DNA of 64,000 nucleotides, from positions 1,054,001-1,118,000 of the forward strand of contig NZ_SJKD01000001.1 of the NCBI RefSeq assembly GCF_004331485.1, in the 5' to 3' direction. This DNA is from Kribbella capetownensis (GTDB lineage: Bacteria > Actinomycetota > Actinomycetes > Propionibacteriales > Kribbellaceae). The notes under the pieces were generated by a model. The model was not told where the DNA came from and made no database searches. It worked only from the letters and a program-made list of their open reading frames with translations. Below are positions 7,416 through 16,443 of the stretch, piece after piece (position 1 is the first letter of the stretch; each line of letters starts with the position of its first letter). The position numbers and the translations under genes were made by a program.

Positions 7416-8327
7416 ATGAAGCCGTTGGCGGGCAAGGTGGCGCTGGTGACCGGAGCGACCCGGGCGGCCGGGCGGGGCATCGCGGTCCAGCTCGGCGCGG
7501 CCGGCGCGACCGTGTACGTGACCGGCCGGACCACGCGGGCCGGGCGTTCCGAGATGAACCGGCCGGAGACGATCGAGGACACCGCGGAGCTCGTCGACCA
7601 GGCCGGCGGCCACGGCATCGCCGTACCCGTGGACCATCTCGTCCCCGATCAGGTGCGCGACCTGGTCGACCGGATCGACCGCGAGCAGGGCGCGCTGCAC
7701 ATCCTGGTCAACGACATCTGGGGTCAGCACGGCGAACCCGAGTGGGACAAGACGGTCTGGGAGAGCAACCTCGAGGACGGTCTCCGGCTGCTGCGGCTCG
7801 GCATCGACACGCACGTGATCACCAGCCACTACGCGCTGCCGCTCCTGATCAAGTCACCCGGTGGCCTCGTCATCGAGATGACCGACGGCACCAACGACTA
7901 CAACGCTCATACGTACCGGGTGTCGTTCTTCTACGACGTCGCGAAGGGCGCGGTCGGCCGGATGGCGTTCGCGCTCGCGCACGAACTCGACAAGCACGAG
8001 GCGACCGCCGTACTGCTGTCGCCCGGGTGGCTCCGGTCCGAGGCGATGCTCGAGGGGTTCGGCGTCACCGAGGAGACCTGGCGCGACGCGACCGAGCGGA
8101 TCCCGCACTTCGCGATCTCCGAGAGCCCGTCGTACGTGGGCCGCGCGGTGGCGGCGCTGGCGGCGGACCCCGACGTACGACGGTGGAACGGGAAGTCCAC
8201 GTCGAGTGGCGAACTCGCGCAGCTCTACGGATTCACCGACCTCGACGGCAGTCGCCCGGACGCGTGGCGCTACATCGTCGAGGTCCAGGAACCAGGCAAG
8301 CCGGCCGACACCACCGGGTACCGCTAG
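7416..8327 (+). CDS. SDR-family oxidoreductase
   Basis: 303 aa Rossmann short-chain dehydrogenase. The cofactor loop is TGATRAAGRG near the N-terminus, and YDVAK (YxxxK) is the catalytic pair around residue 175. The C-terminal extension after the core is longer than usual (family about 250). ATG 7416 is preferred over the in-frame ATG 7395 because GGGAGGCGGG precedes it and 7395 lies within the operator. Likely oxidises or reduces the compound sensed by the divergent TetR (inference). Confidence 0.85.
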   Translation: MKPLAGKVALVTGATRAAGRGIAVQLGAAGATVYVTGRTTRAGRSEMNRPETIEDTAELVDQAGGHGIAVPVDHLVPDQVRDLVDRIDREQGALHILVNDIWGQHGEPEWDKTVWESNLEDGLRLLRLGIDTHVITSHYALPLLIKSPGGLVIEMTDGTNDYNAHTYRVSFFYDVAKGAVGRMAFALAHELDKHEATAVLLSPGWLRSEAMLEGFGVTEETWRDATERIPHFAISESPSYVGRAVAALAADPDVRRWNGKSTSSGELAQLYGFTDLDGSRPDAWRYIVEVQEPGKPADTTGYR

Positions 8328-9124
8328 AGCTTGTACGGCGGACAGACCGTGTCGCCCGCGGTCGGTGTGGGGAGCGGGCTCGCGTTGCTGTCGAGTGCCG
8401 CATGTGGATGCGCGGCCGCGATCGGGATCCCGCCCGCGGCCGCCAGCGCCAGCACCTCTCGGCGTGACGTGACCGCCTGAGCCGGATCGCGCTCGTACAC
8501 ATAGGTCAGACCGGGCCACCGGGCCTGCGCGGGATGCACCAGCACATCACCCCCAAGCACGGCCCGCTCGGTCACCACCGACTGATGCCCGGGCGTATGC
8601 CCTGGCGTCGGCAGCAACCGTATCCCTCGCAGCCCGACCTCCCCGTCCACCATCCGCAACTGACCCGCGTCGACCACGGGCCGGATCATCCGTTCGTACG
8701 TCGCCCCGCCGCGCACATGCTCCAGCTCATCCCGCTGTACGACGTACTCCGCCCGTGGGAACCGCGGCGCCGACCCCTCCGCACTCCACCCGACGTGATC
8801 CAGATGCACATGCGTCAGCACCATCGCGTCAACGTCATCCACACCGACCCCGGCCGACTCCAGCAGCCCCGGCAACCGTCCAGCCACTCCCAACCACTCA
8901 GCCGCCTCGCCACCAGCCGGCCCGACCCCTGCATCCACCAGTACGACCCCGGCGTCGCCAGTCACCAAGTAGCTGTGGAAGTGCAGGAGCCACCCGCTGC
9001 CCGACACGTTGCCTGGCATCACGCTCGCGGTCCACGCGGCGTGCTCCTTCCCCCAACCAGGCAACGCATCCGGCACACTCTCGGGAAACACCGCCACCGC
9101 ATCGCACAAGACGGTCACGTCCAC
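8324..9124 (-). CDS. Metallo-beta-lactamase-fold hydrolase
   Basis: 266 aa MBL-fold protein. The zinc motif HVHLDH (THVHLDHVG), PTPGHTPGH for the third histidine and LGGDVLVHP for the bridging Asp are all present. A GTG at 9124 has a strong GGAGGAGGG upstream; the open frame reaches further but without a better signal. Spacing of the motifs resembles lactonase-type (AiiA-like) members, but the substrate is not determined. It converges with the SDR gene, overlapping by four bases. Confidence 0.83.
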   Translation of the reverse strand: MDVTVLCDAVAVFPESVPDALPGWGKEHAAWTASVMPGNVSGSGWLLHFHSYLVTGDAGVVLVDAGVGPAGGEAAEWLGVAGRLPGLLESAGVGVDDVDAMVLTHVHLDHVGWSAEGSAPRFPRAEYVVQRDELEHVRGGATYERMIRPVVDAGQLRMVDGEVGLRGIRLLPTPGHTPGHQSVVTERAVLGGDVLVHPAQARWPGLTYVYERDPAQAVTSRREVLALAAAGGIPIAAAHPHAALDSNASPLPTPTAGDTVCPPYKL

Positions 9125-9165
9125 GCTCGATCCCTCCTCCCCGCAGAGGTACCGCAGCGAGGGGG

Positions 9166-12100
9166 TCAGCGGAACAGATACGCGTTGACCGTCGTCTCCT
9201 CCGTCGTCGTCCCGGCCGCGTCGCGCAGCGTGGTCCGCAGCGACACACCCCGCCCGGCCGCCGGAGTCGGGAACGTCGCCCGGTACGTCCCGTGCCCCGC
9301 CGGTACGACGGCCGCAGCGTGCCACGTGCTCCCGCCGTCACCGGAGACCGCGACCCCGACCTTCGTCAGGGCAGGCGCCGACGCTCCGGCCTGCGGCACG
9401 ACGGTCAGCGTCGTCACTGGCGTCCGCTCGGCCGTGTTGTGCGTGTCCACGACAGGCCGGTATCCGACTGTCCACAAGGGCGCGCGCGTTCCCTCGGCAG
9501 ACCGGAAGGTGGCCGTGTAGTCCACCCGCTCCGAGAACGCCGACACCGACGTCCGCGTCAGCGACGTCTGATACCGGTACGTCGCCGCGCCCCCAGGTGC
9601 CTCGATCGACCCGAACTGGTCGGCCTCGGCCACCAGGGTGCTATCGCGATACAGCTGACCGGTCTCGGTGTCAGAGGCCGTGAGTCCGGTGTGTCCGTCC
9701 GCGTCCGACAGCGGATTCATCGAGAGGGTCAGCCGACCGTCTGCCTGCTCCGCTCCCGCGCCCGATGGACCGAAAGCGACCGCATTCCAGCGATTCCGGT
9801 AGGTCTCGCCGGCGCGATAGGCCTTCGCGGCTGGGTCCTCGAGCGTCGTGACGGCGATCGGCTCCGGGTCACCCGGCGCGGTTTCGAGCAGACTCTCCCG
9901 CCAGGTCCCCGCGTCCAGATGCTCGACGACGCTGGCCGGCGTACCGAACGCGACGTCGGGATAGAACGGCGCATAGCCGTCGACGCTCGTCGCGCCGTGC
10001 AGGATCACGTCGGTCCCGGCTCCCTGATGGACACTCGTCTGCACGGTGGCCAGGTCGCGATCGCGTACCGTCCGCTCGTATCCGGTCGGGAAACGTGAGC
10101 TGACCTGCTCGGCGAGCCGATACAGGTACGGCGTGTTCCGGAAGTCGCCGTCAGGACCAGGCACACCCCACTGCGACGAGACCACAGTCGTCAATTGGCC
10201 CACCGGCAAGGTCGGTCCTTCGCCCAGTGTGGCCAGAGAGGCGCCGGGGACGGTGGCGACGTACTGCTCGATCCGGCGCTTTCCGTCGGCCGAGGTACGG
10301 AGGTAGTCGGCGCTGAGATAGGCCTGCTGCGCGTCGGCGCGAGGCAGCTTCACGCTGACCTTGCGCGCCTTGCGGGCGTCCAGGACCACGGTCGTGTCGG
10401 CGGTCAGGCGTACCGACGGCTGGACCAGCCCGTACGACGTGACGTTCGCGCCGAAGAACTGCGAGTCCACGCCGTACTCGCCCGCGCGCAGTCGCACCGT
10501 GACCGTGCCGCTGGGGTCGGTGGTGAACGTCTCGCCCGGGCGGTCGAGCGCGAAGATCGAGACGAAGGCTTCGGTGGCCGGCATACCGTCCGGAGCGATG
10601 GTCTTGATGGTCAGGTCGTGGGCCTCGACGTCCTTCATCACGGTCAGCGGGATCCGCACGGACTGGCCCGCGGTGGTCGCGACCAGTTGACCGACGTACC
10701 GGCCGTCGGGCCCGCTGTGATTGGTCGCGGACGTCACCTGGACCGTTGCGGAACCACCGGCGGGGATCGTCAGTGCATCGGTGCTCATCGTCAACGCCGC
10801 CGTGGGCGCAGCGCCGCCGTCGGGATCGGTCAGCTCGCCGGTCACCTGGAGGGTGACCGTGGCCGTGCTCTTGTTGTAGTACGTCACGTCCTTGGTCACT
10901 GGCTCGTCATCGGTGTGCGGCCAGCTCGCCGTACCGAAGGTGATCGTCGCCGGTGCCGCGACGACGGTCTGGGTGATCGCGCGGGCGACGTCGACCCGGC
11001 CGGTGCCCTGTTCGAAGACAGTCAGTCCGGGCGTGGGCTTCGCGGAGGCCATCAGCGCGCTCTTCAGGTCGAGAGCCTTCCAGTCCGGGTGCTGCTGGGC
11101 CAGGAGAGCCGCGGCTCCGGCGACATGCGGCGTCGCCATCGACGTACCGGATTCGCGGAGGTAGTGGTCGTCGACCGGCTCGCCGATGATGGCCTCGGAT
11201 CCTCGAGCGGCGACGATGCCCACCCCGGGTGCGGTCAGCTCCGGCTTGATGGACGTACCGTCGCGCCCCGGGCCCTTGCTGGAGAAGGGCGCGAGCTGGT
11301 CCTCGCGGTCCACCGCGCCGACCGTCAGCGCGCCTGCGGCGCTGCCCGGCGACAGCACCGTGCCCTCGCCCTGCTCGCCGTCGTTCCCGGCGGCGACGAC
11401 GAACAGCGTGCCGGTCTCGGCGGTCAACGTGTTCAGGGCCTGCTCGACCGGGTCGTCCACGGGCCGGCCCGGATTGCCCAGACTGATGTTGACGATCTGT
11501 GCCTTCACCTCGTTCGCGGCCCACTCCATGCCGGCGATCAAGGTCGAGTCCGAACACACGGTGTACCTGCAGATCTTCCCGTCGTACAGGTCGGCGTCCG
11601 GGGCGACACCGCGATAGCGGCCGCCGGACGCGGCGCCCGTTCCGGCCAGGATCGAGGCGACGTGGGTGCCGTGACCCAACTGGTCGCCGGGCTGACCGTC
11701 GAGGTTGAAGACACCCTTGACCCGGTCGGCGAGGTCGGGATGGGTCGCGTCGATCCCACTGTCGAGGACTGCGATGCGGACGCCCTTGCCGGTGAACCCG
11801 GCCTGCCACGCGACCGGCCCGCCGATCTGCGGGACGGACTTGTCCAGCAGCGGCTCGAGTTTGCCGTCCAGCCAGATCTTCTCGGGTCCACTGGACCGCA
11901 GTACGGCGGCGCCGGTCAGGAAGGTCGACGCGGTCCGCTTGTCGACCTTGCCGGCCGTGGCGTCGACGACATCGAGCCTGCGCTGCTGCTGGAGTCCGGT
12001 GGTCGCGGCCCGTTGCGTCGCGTGCTGGACCAGCACCGGGATCGTGGTGGTGTGCGCATCGTCGTACCCGGATTCGATCAGACCGGTGACGTCGAACAGC

Positions 12101-12408
12101 CGCGGATCCAGTCGGCCGGCGGCGAGTGGTGTCCGGACGTCCGCCGGGATCACGGTCAGTCGCCCGTCGACCTTGCTCATGCCGAACCCGATGTTCTTCC
12201 GGCCCGGCCCGGGCTCGACTCCGGGCGCGCCGTGCTCCGGCACGACCACCCGGTCACCGGTGATCAGAGTGACGTACGTCGTGCGCCCGGCGGCGACCGG
12301 ATGCCCGCCGGCCGTCGTACTGGCGGATGTTGTCGTCGCCGCTGCCGTTGCCAGTGCGGCGCCGAGCAGAACACCGAGGCCTGCCCATCGCGAAGCCTTG
12401 CGTGCCAT
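9166..12408 (-). CDS. Secreted S8 (subtilisin) peptidase with long C-terminal region
   Basis: 1080 aa. The signal peptide covers about residues 1-33 (MARKASRWAG then an Ala/Leu/Thr-rich core). The catalytic triad is Asp216 (VLDSGID), His246 (GHGTHVAS) and Ser423 (GTSMATPH), with oxyanion Asn342 (AAGND). An N-terminal propeptide-like region precedes it. The rest, about residues 490-1080, is beta-rich with Fn3-like stretches and ends with an Ig-like domain. No membrane anchor or sortase signal. GGGAGGG lies just upstream of the ATG. Probably an extracellular nutrient protease; stands alone. Confidence 0.93.
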   Translation of the reverse strand: MARKASRWAGLGVLLGAALATAAATTTSASTTAGGHPVAAGRTTYVTLITGDRVVVPEHGAPGVEPGPGRKNIGFGMSKVDGRLTVIPADVRTPLAAGRLDPRLFDVTGLIESGYDDAHTTTIPVLVQHATQRAATTGLQQQRRLDVVDATAGKVDKRTASTFLTGAAVLRSSGPEKIWLDGKLEPLLDKSVPQIGGPVAWQAGFTGKGVRIAVLDSGIDATHPDLADRVKGVFNLDGQPGDQLGHGTHVASILAGTGAASGGRYRGVAPDADLYDGKICRYTVCSDSTLIAGMEWAANEVKAQIVNISLGNPGRPVDDPVEQALNTLTAETGTLFVVAAGNDGEQGEGTVLSPGSAAGALTVGAVDREDQLAPFSSKGPGRDGTSIKPELTAPGVGIVAARGSEAIIGEPVDDHYLRESGTSMATPHVAGAAALLAQQHPDWKALDLKSALMASAKPTPGLTVFEQGTGRVDVARAITQTVVAAPATITFGTASWPHTDDEPVTKDVTYYNKSTATVTLQVTGELTDPDGGAAPTAALTMSTDALTIPAGGSATVQVTSATNHSGPDGRYVGQLVATTAGQSVRIPLTVMKDVEAHDLTIKTIAPDGMPATEAFVSIFALDRPGETFTTDPSGTVTVRLRAGEYGVDSQFFGANVTSYGLVQPSVRLTADTTVVLDARKARKVSVKLPRADAQQAYLSADYLRTSADGKRRIEQYVATVPGASLATLGEGPTLPVGQLTTVVSSQWGVPGPDGDFRNTPYLYRLAEQVSSRFPTGYERTVRDRDLATVQTSVHQGAGTDVILHGATSVDGYAPFYPDVAFGTPASVVEHLDAGTWRESLLETAPGDPEPIAVTTLEDPAAKAYRAGETYRNRWNAVAFGPSGAGAEQADGRLTLSMNPLSDADGHTGLTASDTETGQLYRDSTLVAEADQFGSIEAPGGAATYRYQTSLTRTSVSAFSERVDYTATFRSAEGTRAPLWTVGYRPVVDTHNTAERTPVTTLTVVPQAGASAPALTKVGVAVSGDGGSTWHAAAVVPAGHGTYRATFPTPAAGRGVSLRTTLRDAAGTTTEETTVNAYLFR

Positions 12409-12471
12409 CGCACCCTCCCGGTTGTCGATCCCCCTGTAACTACGGGTTGAGTGCCGGGAAGGGTTGCGTCT

Positions 12472-13068
12472 TCAGGGCAGGAGGAGCCAGGTGGCGATGG
12501 TTGTCATCAGGAGGGCGATGGCGGTGTCGAGGTACTGCCAGGCGCGGGGGCGGGAGAAGACGGGGGTGAGAGTGCGGGAGAAGAAGCCGAGCGAGAAGAA
12601 CCAGATGAAGCTGGCGGCGACAGCGCCGAGCCCGTAGAACCAGCGGCCGTCGGTGCCGCGCTGGTTGGCGAGAGAGCCGAGCAGGACGACGGTGTCGAGG
12701 TAGACGTGGGGGTTGAGGTAGGTGAACGCAAGGCACGTCAGTACGACGCTGCGGAGCGCGGTGGGCGCGTGGTCGGCGGGACTGATCGAGCCGGGGTTGA
12801 AGGCTCGCTTCAGGGCGAAGGCGGCGTACAGGTAGAGGAAGGCGGCGCCGCCGTACTTCGCCATGTCGAGGGCTAACTGACTCCGGGTAAGAAGGGCGCC
12901 GAGGCCGGCGATGCCGCCGGAGATGAGGAGCGCGTCGGACAACGCGCAGGTGAGGACCACCGGCAGGACGTGCTCACGGCGCAGGCCCTGGCGCAGCACG
13001 AAGGCGTTCTGGGCGCCGATCGCGACGATCAGCGACAAGGACGTGGCGAAGCCGGCGAGGAGGGGCAT
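12472..13068 (-). CDS. LysE/ArgO-type basic amino acid exporter
   Basis: 198 aa, five to six membrane helices. The family start IVAIGAQNAFVLRQGLRREH and FTYLNPHVYLDTVVLLG match LysE/ArgO exporters closely. The minus-strand TACCGT box (13075-13080) lies six bases before the ATG, so it is probably leaderless. It is divergent from its LysG/ArgP-like regulator, the classical arrangement, and would relieve excess lysine or arginine. Confidence 0.9.
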   Translation of the reverse strand: MPLLAGFATSLSLIVAIGAQNAFVLRQGLRREHVLPVVLTCALSDALLISGGIAGLGALLTRSQLALDMAKYGGAAFLYLYAAFALKRAFNPGSISPADHAPTALRSVVLTCLAFTYLNPHVYLDTVVLLGSLANQRGTDGRWFYGLGAVAASFIWFFSLGFFSRTLTPVFSRPRAWQYLDTAIALLMTTIATWLLLP

Positions 13069-13115
13069 GCCTCGACGGTAGGCAGCGGACAGCCGGACAA
13101 ACCAGCTAAAGATTC

Positions 13116-13139
13116 TGAAGCAGCATTAGGATTGCTTCA
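13116..13139. promoter_or_regulatory. LysR-type operator between exporter and regulator
   Basis: The interrupted palindrome TGAAGCA-N10-TGCTTCA (13116-13139) lies immediately before the regulator's ATG. Arm length and spacing suit a LysR-type regulator. Binding by the adjacent LysG-like protein is inferred. Confidence 0.6.
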
Positions 13140-13141
13140 TC

Positions 13142-14029
13142 ATGCAGTTCGACTCCGCGCAGCTCGAGACGTTCGCGGCCGTTGTCGACGAGGGCAGTTT
13201 CGACGCGGCGGCGCGGCGTCTGCGCGTGACGCCGTCGGCGATCAGTCAGCGCATCAAGGCGTTGGAGAGTCGCCTCGGTCAGGTCGTGGTGATGCGCGGC
13301 AAACCGGCGCGTCCGACCGCGGCCGGCGAGGCACTGCTCCGGCTCGCGCGGCAGGTCTCGCTGCTCGAACTGGAGGCGATCGTCGCGGTCCGCGGCACGG
13401 TCGAGGCGCTCCGGCTGCCGATCGCGGTGAACGCGGACTCGCTGAACAACTGGTTCCTGCCCGCGATGCTCGACCTGTCCCAGAGCCTCGACGCCAGGTT
13501 TCTGGTTCACCAGGAGGACGAGGAGCACTCGGCCGAGTTCCTCCGCAACGGCACGGTCCTCGCCGCGGTGACCGCTGATCCACTGCCGGTTCAGGGCTGC
13601 CGCGTCGTACCACTCGGCAAGATGCGGTACCTGCCGGTCGCCACCCCCGAGTACGCCGAGCGCTGGCTGGCCGGCAAGCCGCTGGCGGACGCGCTCGCCG
13701 AGGCTCCGATGGTGATCTTCAACGCCAAGGACGTCCTGCAGCACCGGCTGATCCGCAAGGTGACCCGGCGCCGGATGGACCCGCCGACGCACGCGGTCCC
13801 GGCGCCGGGCGCCTTCCACCAAGCGGTCCGGATCGGCCTCGGCTGGGGCATGCTCGAAGACGAGGTCGCCGAACCCGAGTTGGCCGCCGGCCGCCTGGTG
13901 GATGTTGCCCCCGGCAAGTACATCGACGTGCCGCTGTACTGGCAGCACTGGAAGCTGGAGTCGCCGATCCTGGACGCGCTCACGGCCGCGGTGCTGCGGG
14001 CCGCTGCGGCAGGTCTTCGTACGTCGTGA
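13142..14029 (+). CDS. LysG/ArgP-family LysR-type regulator
   Basis: 295 aa. The N-terminal LysR HTH is at residues 3-60 (LETFAAVVDEGSFDAAARRL, then VTPSAISQRIKALE). The effector domain resembles ArgP/LysG (VNADSLNNWFLPAM). Members activate the divergent basic amino acid exporter when lysine or arginine accumulates. ATG 13142 directly follows the operator dyad. The 3' end overlaps the convergent monooxygenase gene by 50 bases. Confidence 0.9.
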   Translation: MQFDSAQLETFAAVVDEGSFDAAARRLRVTPSAISQRIKALESRLGQVVVMRGKPARPTAAGEALLRLARQVSLLELEAIVAVRGTVEALRLPIAVNADSLNNWFLPAMLDLSQSLDARFLVHQEDEEHSAEFLRNGTVLAAVTADPLPVQGCRVVPLGKMRYLPVATPEYAERWLAGKPLADALAEAPMVIFNAKDVLQHRLIRKVTRRRMDPPTHAVPAPGAFHQAVRIGLGWGMLEDEVAEPELAAGRLVDVAPGKYIDVPLYWQHWKLESPILDALTAAVLRAAAAGLRTS

Positions 14030-15185
14030 GCTCGATCGCGTTCCCCACCTTCAGTGGCATCTCGTCGATCAACCTCCGCCACGGCAGGTACGGCAGCATC
14101 CGGAAGGTCAGGTTCCGCAGCACCATGAACCACTTGCTCTCCGGGATGAACCAGCGCGCGCCGTCCACCCCTTGCTTCTGACAGGCCGCGACGAATCCCC
14201 GCATCCGTACGTCGTACTTGCGGAACGCTGCCACGTGGTCGCCACCGGCTGCGTGCAGCTCACCGGCCAGGACGTACGCCCCGACGATCGCGAGGCTGGT
14301 GCCCATCCCGGACAGCGGCGAGGCGCAGTACCCGGCGTCGCCGACCAGCGCGACCCGACCGCGAGAGTAGCTGTCGAGCTTGATCTGACTGATCGAGTCG
14401 AAGTAGAAATCCGGCGTAGTGCGCAGACCGTCGAGCAGTCGCGGGACCTCCCAGCCGAGGCCGGCGAACTGCTCAGCGATGATCGCCTGCTGCGCCGGTA
14501 CGTCGCGCCGGTCGTAGCTCAGCGGGTCCGATGCGAAGTAGAACAGCGCCTTCGCCTCGGTGTTGTCGCGGGCGCTGTAGGTGCCGACCGTCTTGCCCGG
14601 CTCGGTGAAGATCCGCCCGGTGTGGTCCAGCCCGAGATGGTTCTCCACCGTGAACACCGAGGCGTAGTACCCCAGGTCATGGACGTACGACGACTCCGGC
14701 CCGAACGCGAGCCGCCGGACGTTCGAGTGCAGCCCATCCGCACCGATCACCAGGTCGAACCGCCGCCGCAGCCCGCTCTCGAAGACCGCGTCGACGCCGG
14801 ACTCGTCCTGGTCGAGCGAAGCGATCGAGTCGTCGAAGAGGTACTCCGTCGTCGCCGCGGTCAACTCGTACAGGACGTCGACCAGGTCGCCGCGAAGGAT
14901 CTCGAGCTCACCGCTGAACGCCTCCGGAGTGGTGGTCGCGACGGCCTTGCCGGACTCGTTGACGTAGACCATCGAGCCCATCCGGGTCGCCCGCGCCTCG
15001 ACCTCGGCCAGGATGCCCATCCGGTCGAGCACCTTCAGCGAAGCGCCGCGGAAGTCGACCGCGTAGCCGCCGGGGCTCGGCGCCGGCGCGCGCTCGACCA
15101 CGGTCGTGGTGAAGCCGTAGCCGTGCAGCCAATAGACGAGGGCGGGACCGCCCACACTCGCACCGGAAATCAGAACCGTCGTCAC
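13980..15185 (-). CDS. FAD-dependent monooxygenase (PHBH/TetX-like)
   Basis: 401 aa class A flavin monooxygenase. It has the dinucleotide loop VLISGASVGGPALVYWLHG at the N-terminus, the middle motif DLVIGADGLHSNVR, and GRVALVGDAGYCASPLSGMG for the FAD ribityl site. The GTG at 15185 has GGAGG seven bases upstream. The family includes tetracycline-inactivating and aromatic hydroxylating enzymes; the substrate cannot be read from sequence. The TetR gene on the other side of the promoter region probably senses that substrate. Confidence 0.87.
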   Translation of the reverse strand: MTTVLISGASVGGPALVYWLHGYGFTTTVVERAPAPSPGGYAVDFRGASLKVLDRMGILAEVEARATRMGSMVYVNESGKAVATTTPEAFSGELEILRGDLVDVLYELTAATTEYLFDDSIASLDQDESGVDAVFESGLRRRFDLVIGADGLHSNVRRLAFGPESSYVHDLGYYASVFTVENHLGLDHTGRIFTEPGKTVGTYSARDNTEAKALFYFASDPLSYDRRDVPAQQAIIAEQFAGLGWEVPRLLDGLRTTPDFYFDSISQIKLDSYSRGRVALVGDAGYCASPLSGMGTSLAIVGAYVLAGELHAAGGDHVAAFRKYDVRMRGFVAACQKQGVDGARWFIPESKWFMVLRNLTFRMLPYLPWRRLIDEMPLKVGNAIELTTYEDLPQRPAAPRP

Positions 15186-15226
15186 CGGAAGCCTCCACAG
15201 GTTGTCGCCGGCACGACTGTACGACG

Positions 15227-15262
15227 GTCTTAGACGTTTGTGCAAGACGTTCGTATGAGACG
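15227..15262. promoter_or_regulatory. Candidate TetR operator repeats between monooxygenase and tetR
   Basis: AGACG occurs three times with exact 13-bp spacing (15232, 15245, 15258). The first copy is also the right arm of GTCT-T-AGAC (15227-15235). The block lies just upstream of a TAGGGT box (15270-15275) six bases before the tetR ATG. Regulator binding is inferred. Confidence 0.45.
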
Positions 15263-15281
15263 CACGTGCTAGGGTGGTGGG

Positions 15282-15866
15282 ATGGGAAACCGGGAGGCGC
15301 TGATCGAGGGCGCGAAGACCTGCCTGCTGGAGAAGGGCTACAGCCGGACCACCGCGCGCGACATCGCGACCGCGGCCGGCGTCAGCCTGGCGGCGATCGG
15401 GTACCACTTCGGCTCGAAGGAAGCGCTGCTCAACGAGGCGATGCGCGAGGCGCTGATCGGGGAGTGGGCCGCCGAGGTGGGTGGCGCGATGGCGGCCCGG
15501 GAGGCCGGCGGCGGTTCCCGGGAGCGATTCGTCGCGACCTGGCGGCAGGTCGTCGAGAGCCTGTCGAACCCTCGGCTACGGGCACTGTGGACGACGCAGT
15601 TCGAGGTCCTCAGCCTCGGGGCGAGCAACCCCGAGTTGGTCGCCGAGCTGTCCAAGATGCAGGGCGAGGCGCGCGAAGGTCTGGCGCAGATGTTCGGGAC
15701 GGTCGACGCCGACGGCGACCCGGAGACGGCTCAGGCGGTCGGATCATTCCTGCAGGCGCTGATGCTGGGAGTGGTCGCGCTGCACCTGTTCGACGCGGAC
15801 AGCGCCCCCACCGGTCAGGAGCTCGCGCGGTCGATCCGGCTCGTGGCGGATCGGCTGGACGGCTGA
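15282..15866 (+). CDS. TetR-family regulator
   Basis: 194 aa. HTH residues about 5-52 (TTARDIATAAGVSLAAIGYH-FGSKEALL) are textbook TetR; the remaining helices form an unassigned ligand pocket. Divergent from the FAD monooxygenase with a repeat-rich promoter region between, so it is likely its repressor. It ends one base before the convergent GNAT gene. Confidence 0.87.
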   Translation: MGNREALIEGAKTCLLEKGYSRTTARDIATAAGVSLAAIGYHFGSKEALLNEAMREALIGEWAAEVGGAMAAREAGGGSRERFVATWRQVVESLSNPRLRALWTTQFEVLSLGASNPELVAELSKMQGEAREGLAQMFGTVDADGDPETAQAVGSFLQALMLGVVALHLFDADSAPTGQELARSIRLVADRLDG

Positions 15867-15867
15867 A

Positions 15868-16371
15868 TTACAGCGGGCGGTGCATCACGTGCAGGCCGAC
15901 GTACCCGTGCGTGGGGTGGTCGAAGGCCTCCGGAACGGTCCCGATGATGGCGAAGCCGAGCGCTTGCCACAGGTGTACGGCGGACTCGTTGGTCTCCACC
16001 ACTGCGTTGAACTGGATCGACCGGAACCCTTCCCGGGCGGCCCAGTCGATCATGTCCTGACCGAGCAGCCGGCCGACGCCCTTGCCGCGGGCGGCCGCGT
16101 CGACCATGAAGCTGGCGCTGGCGACGTGCGATCCCGGACCCGGGCGGTTCGGGTACATGTTGGCGGTGCCCAGTACGGTGCCGTCGGCATCGACCGCCAC
16201 CGTGGTCCGGCTGCGCGCGGCGCTCGACGGTGACATCCAGAGCGGGCCGGCCTGCTCCTCGGTCAGGTCCGGGTCGTAGGCGTACGTCTCCCGCGCGGTG
16301 ACGATCTCGTGGAAGAACGGCCAGATGGCCGGCCAGTCGGCGTCGGTCGCTGTTCTGATCTGCACTGTCAT
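15868..16371 (-). CDS. GNAT-family N-acetyltransferase
   Basis: 167 aa. The GNAT core has VDAAARGKGVGRLLGQDMI (acetyl-CoA loop RGKGVG) and the terminal HLWQALGFAIIGTVPEAF, as in phosphinothricin-acetyltransferase-like and small-molecule GNATs. The start at 16371 gives MTVQIRTATDADW, the normal first strand; the open frame upstream is antisense to the antiporter. Acceptor unknown. It converges with tetR, the two stop codons being one base apart. Confidence 0.85.
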   Translation of the reverse strand: MTVQIRTATDADWPAIWPFFHEIVTARETYAYDPDLTEEQAGPLWMSPSSAARSRTTVAVDADGTVLGTANMYPNRPGPGSHVASASFMVDAAARGKGVGRLLGQDMIDWAAREGFRSIQFNAVVETNESAVHLWQALGFAIIGTVPEAFDHPTHGYVGLHVMHRPL

Positions 16372-16443
16372 GGTGCGAGAAGCATCACCCGTCAGGGTAC
16401 GGATGCCAACCGGATATCGCCGTACGCCATAGACTTCCCGGGG

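Noticed and set aside
10195..12450. A very long open frame opposite the subtilase gene
   Set aside because: It is the antisense shadow of a high-GC gene, with low-complexity Arg/Gly-rich translation and no motifs; the subtilase has a signal peptide and full catalytic triad.
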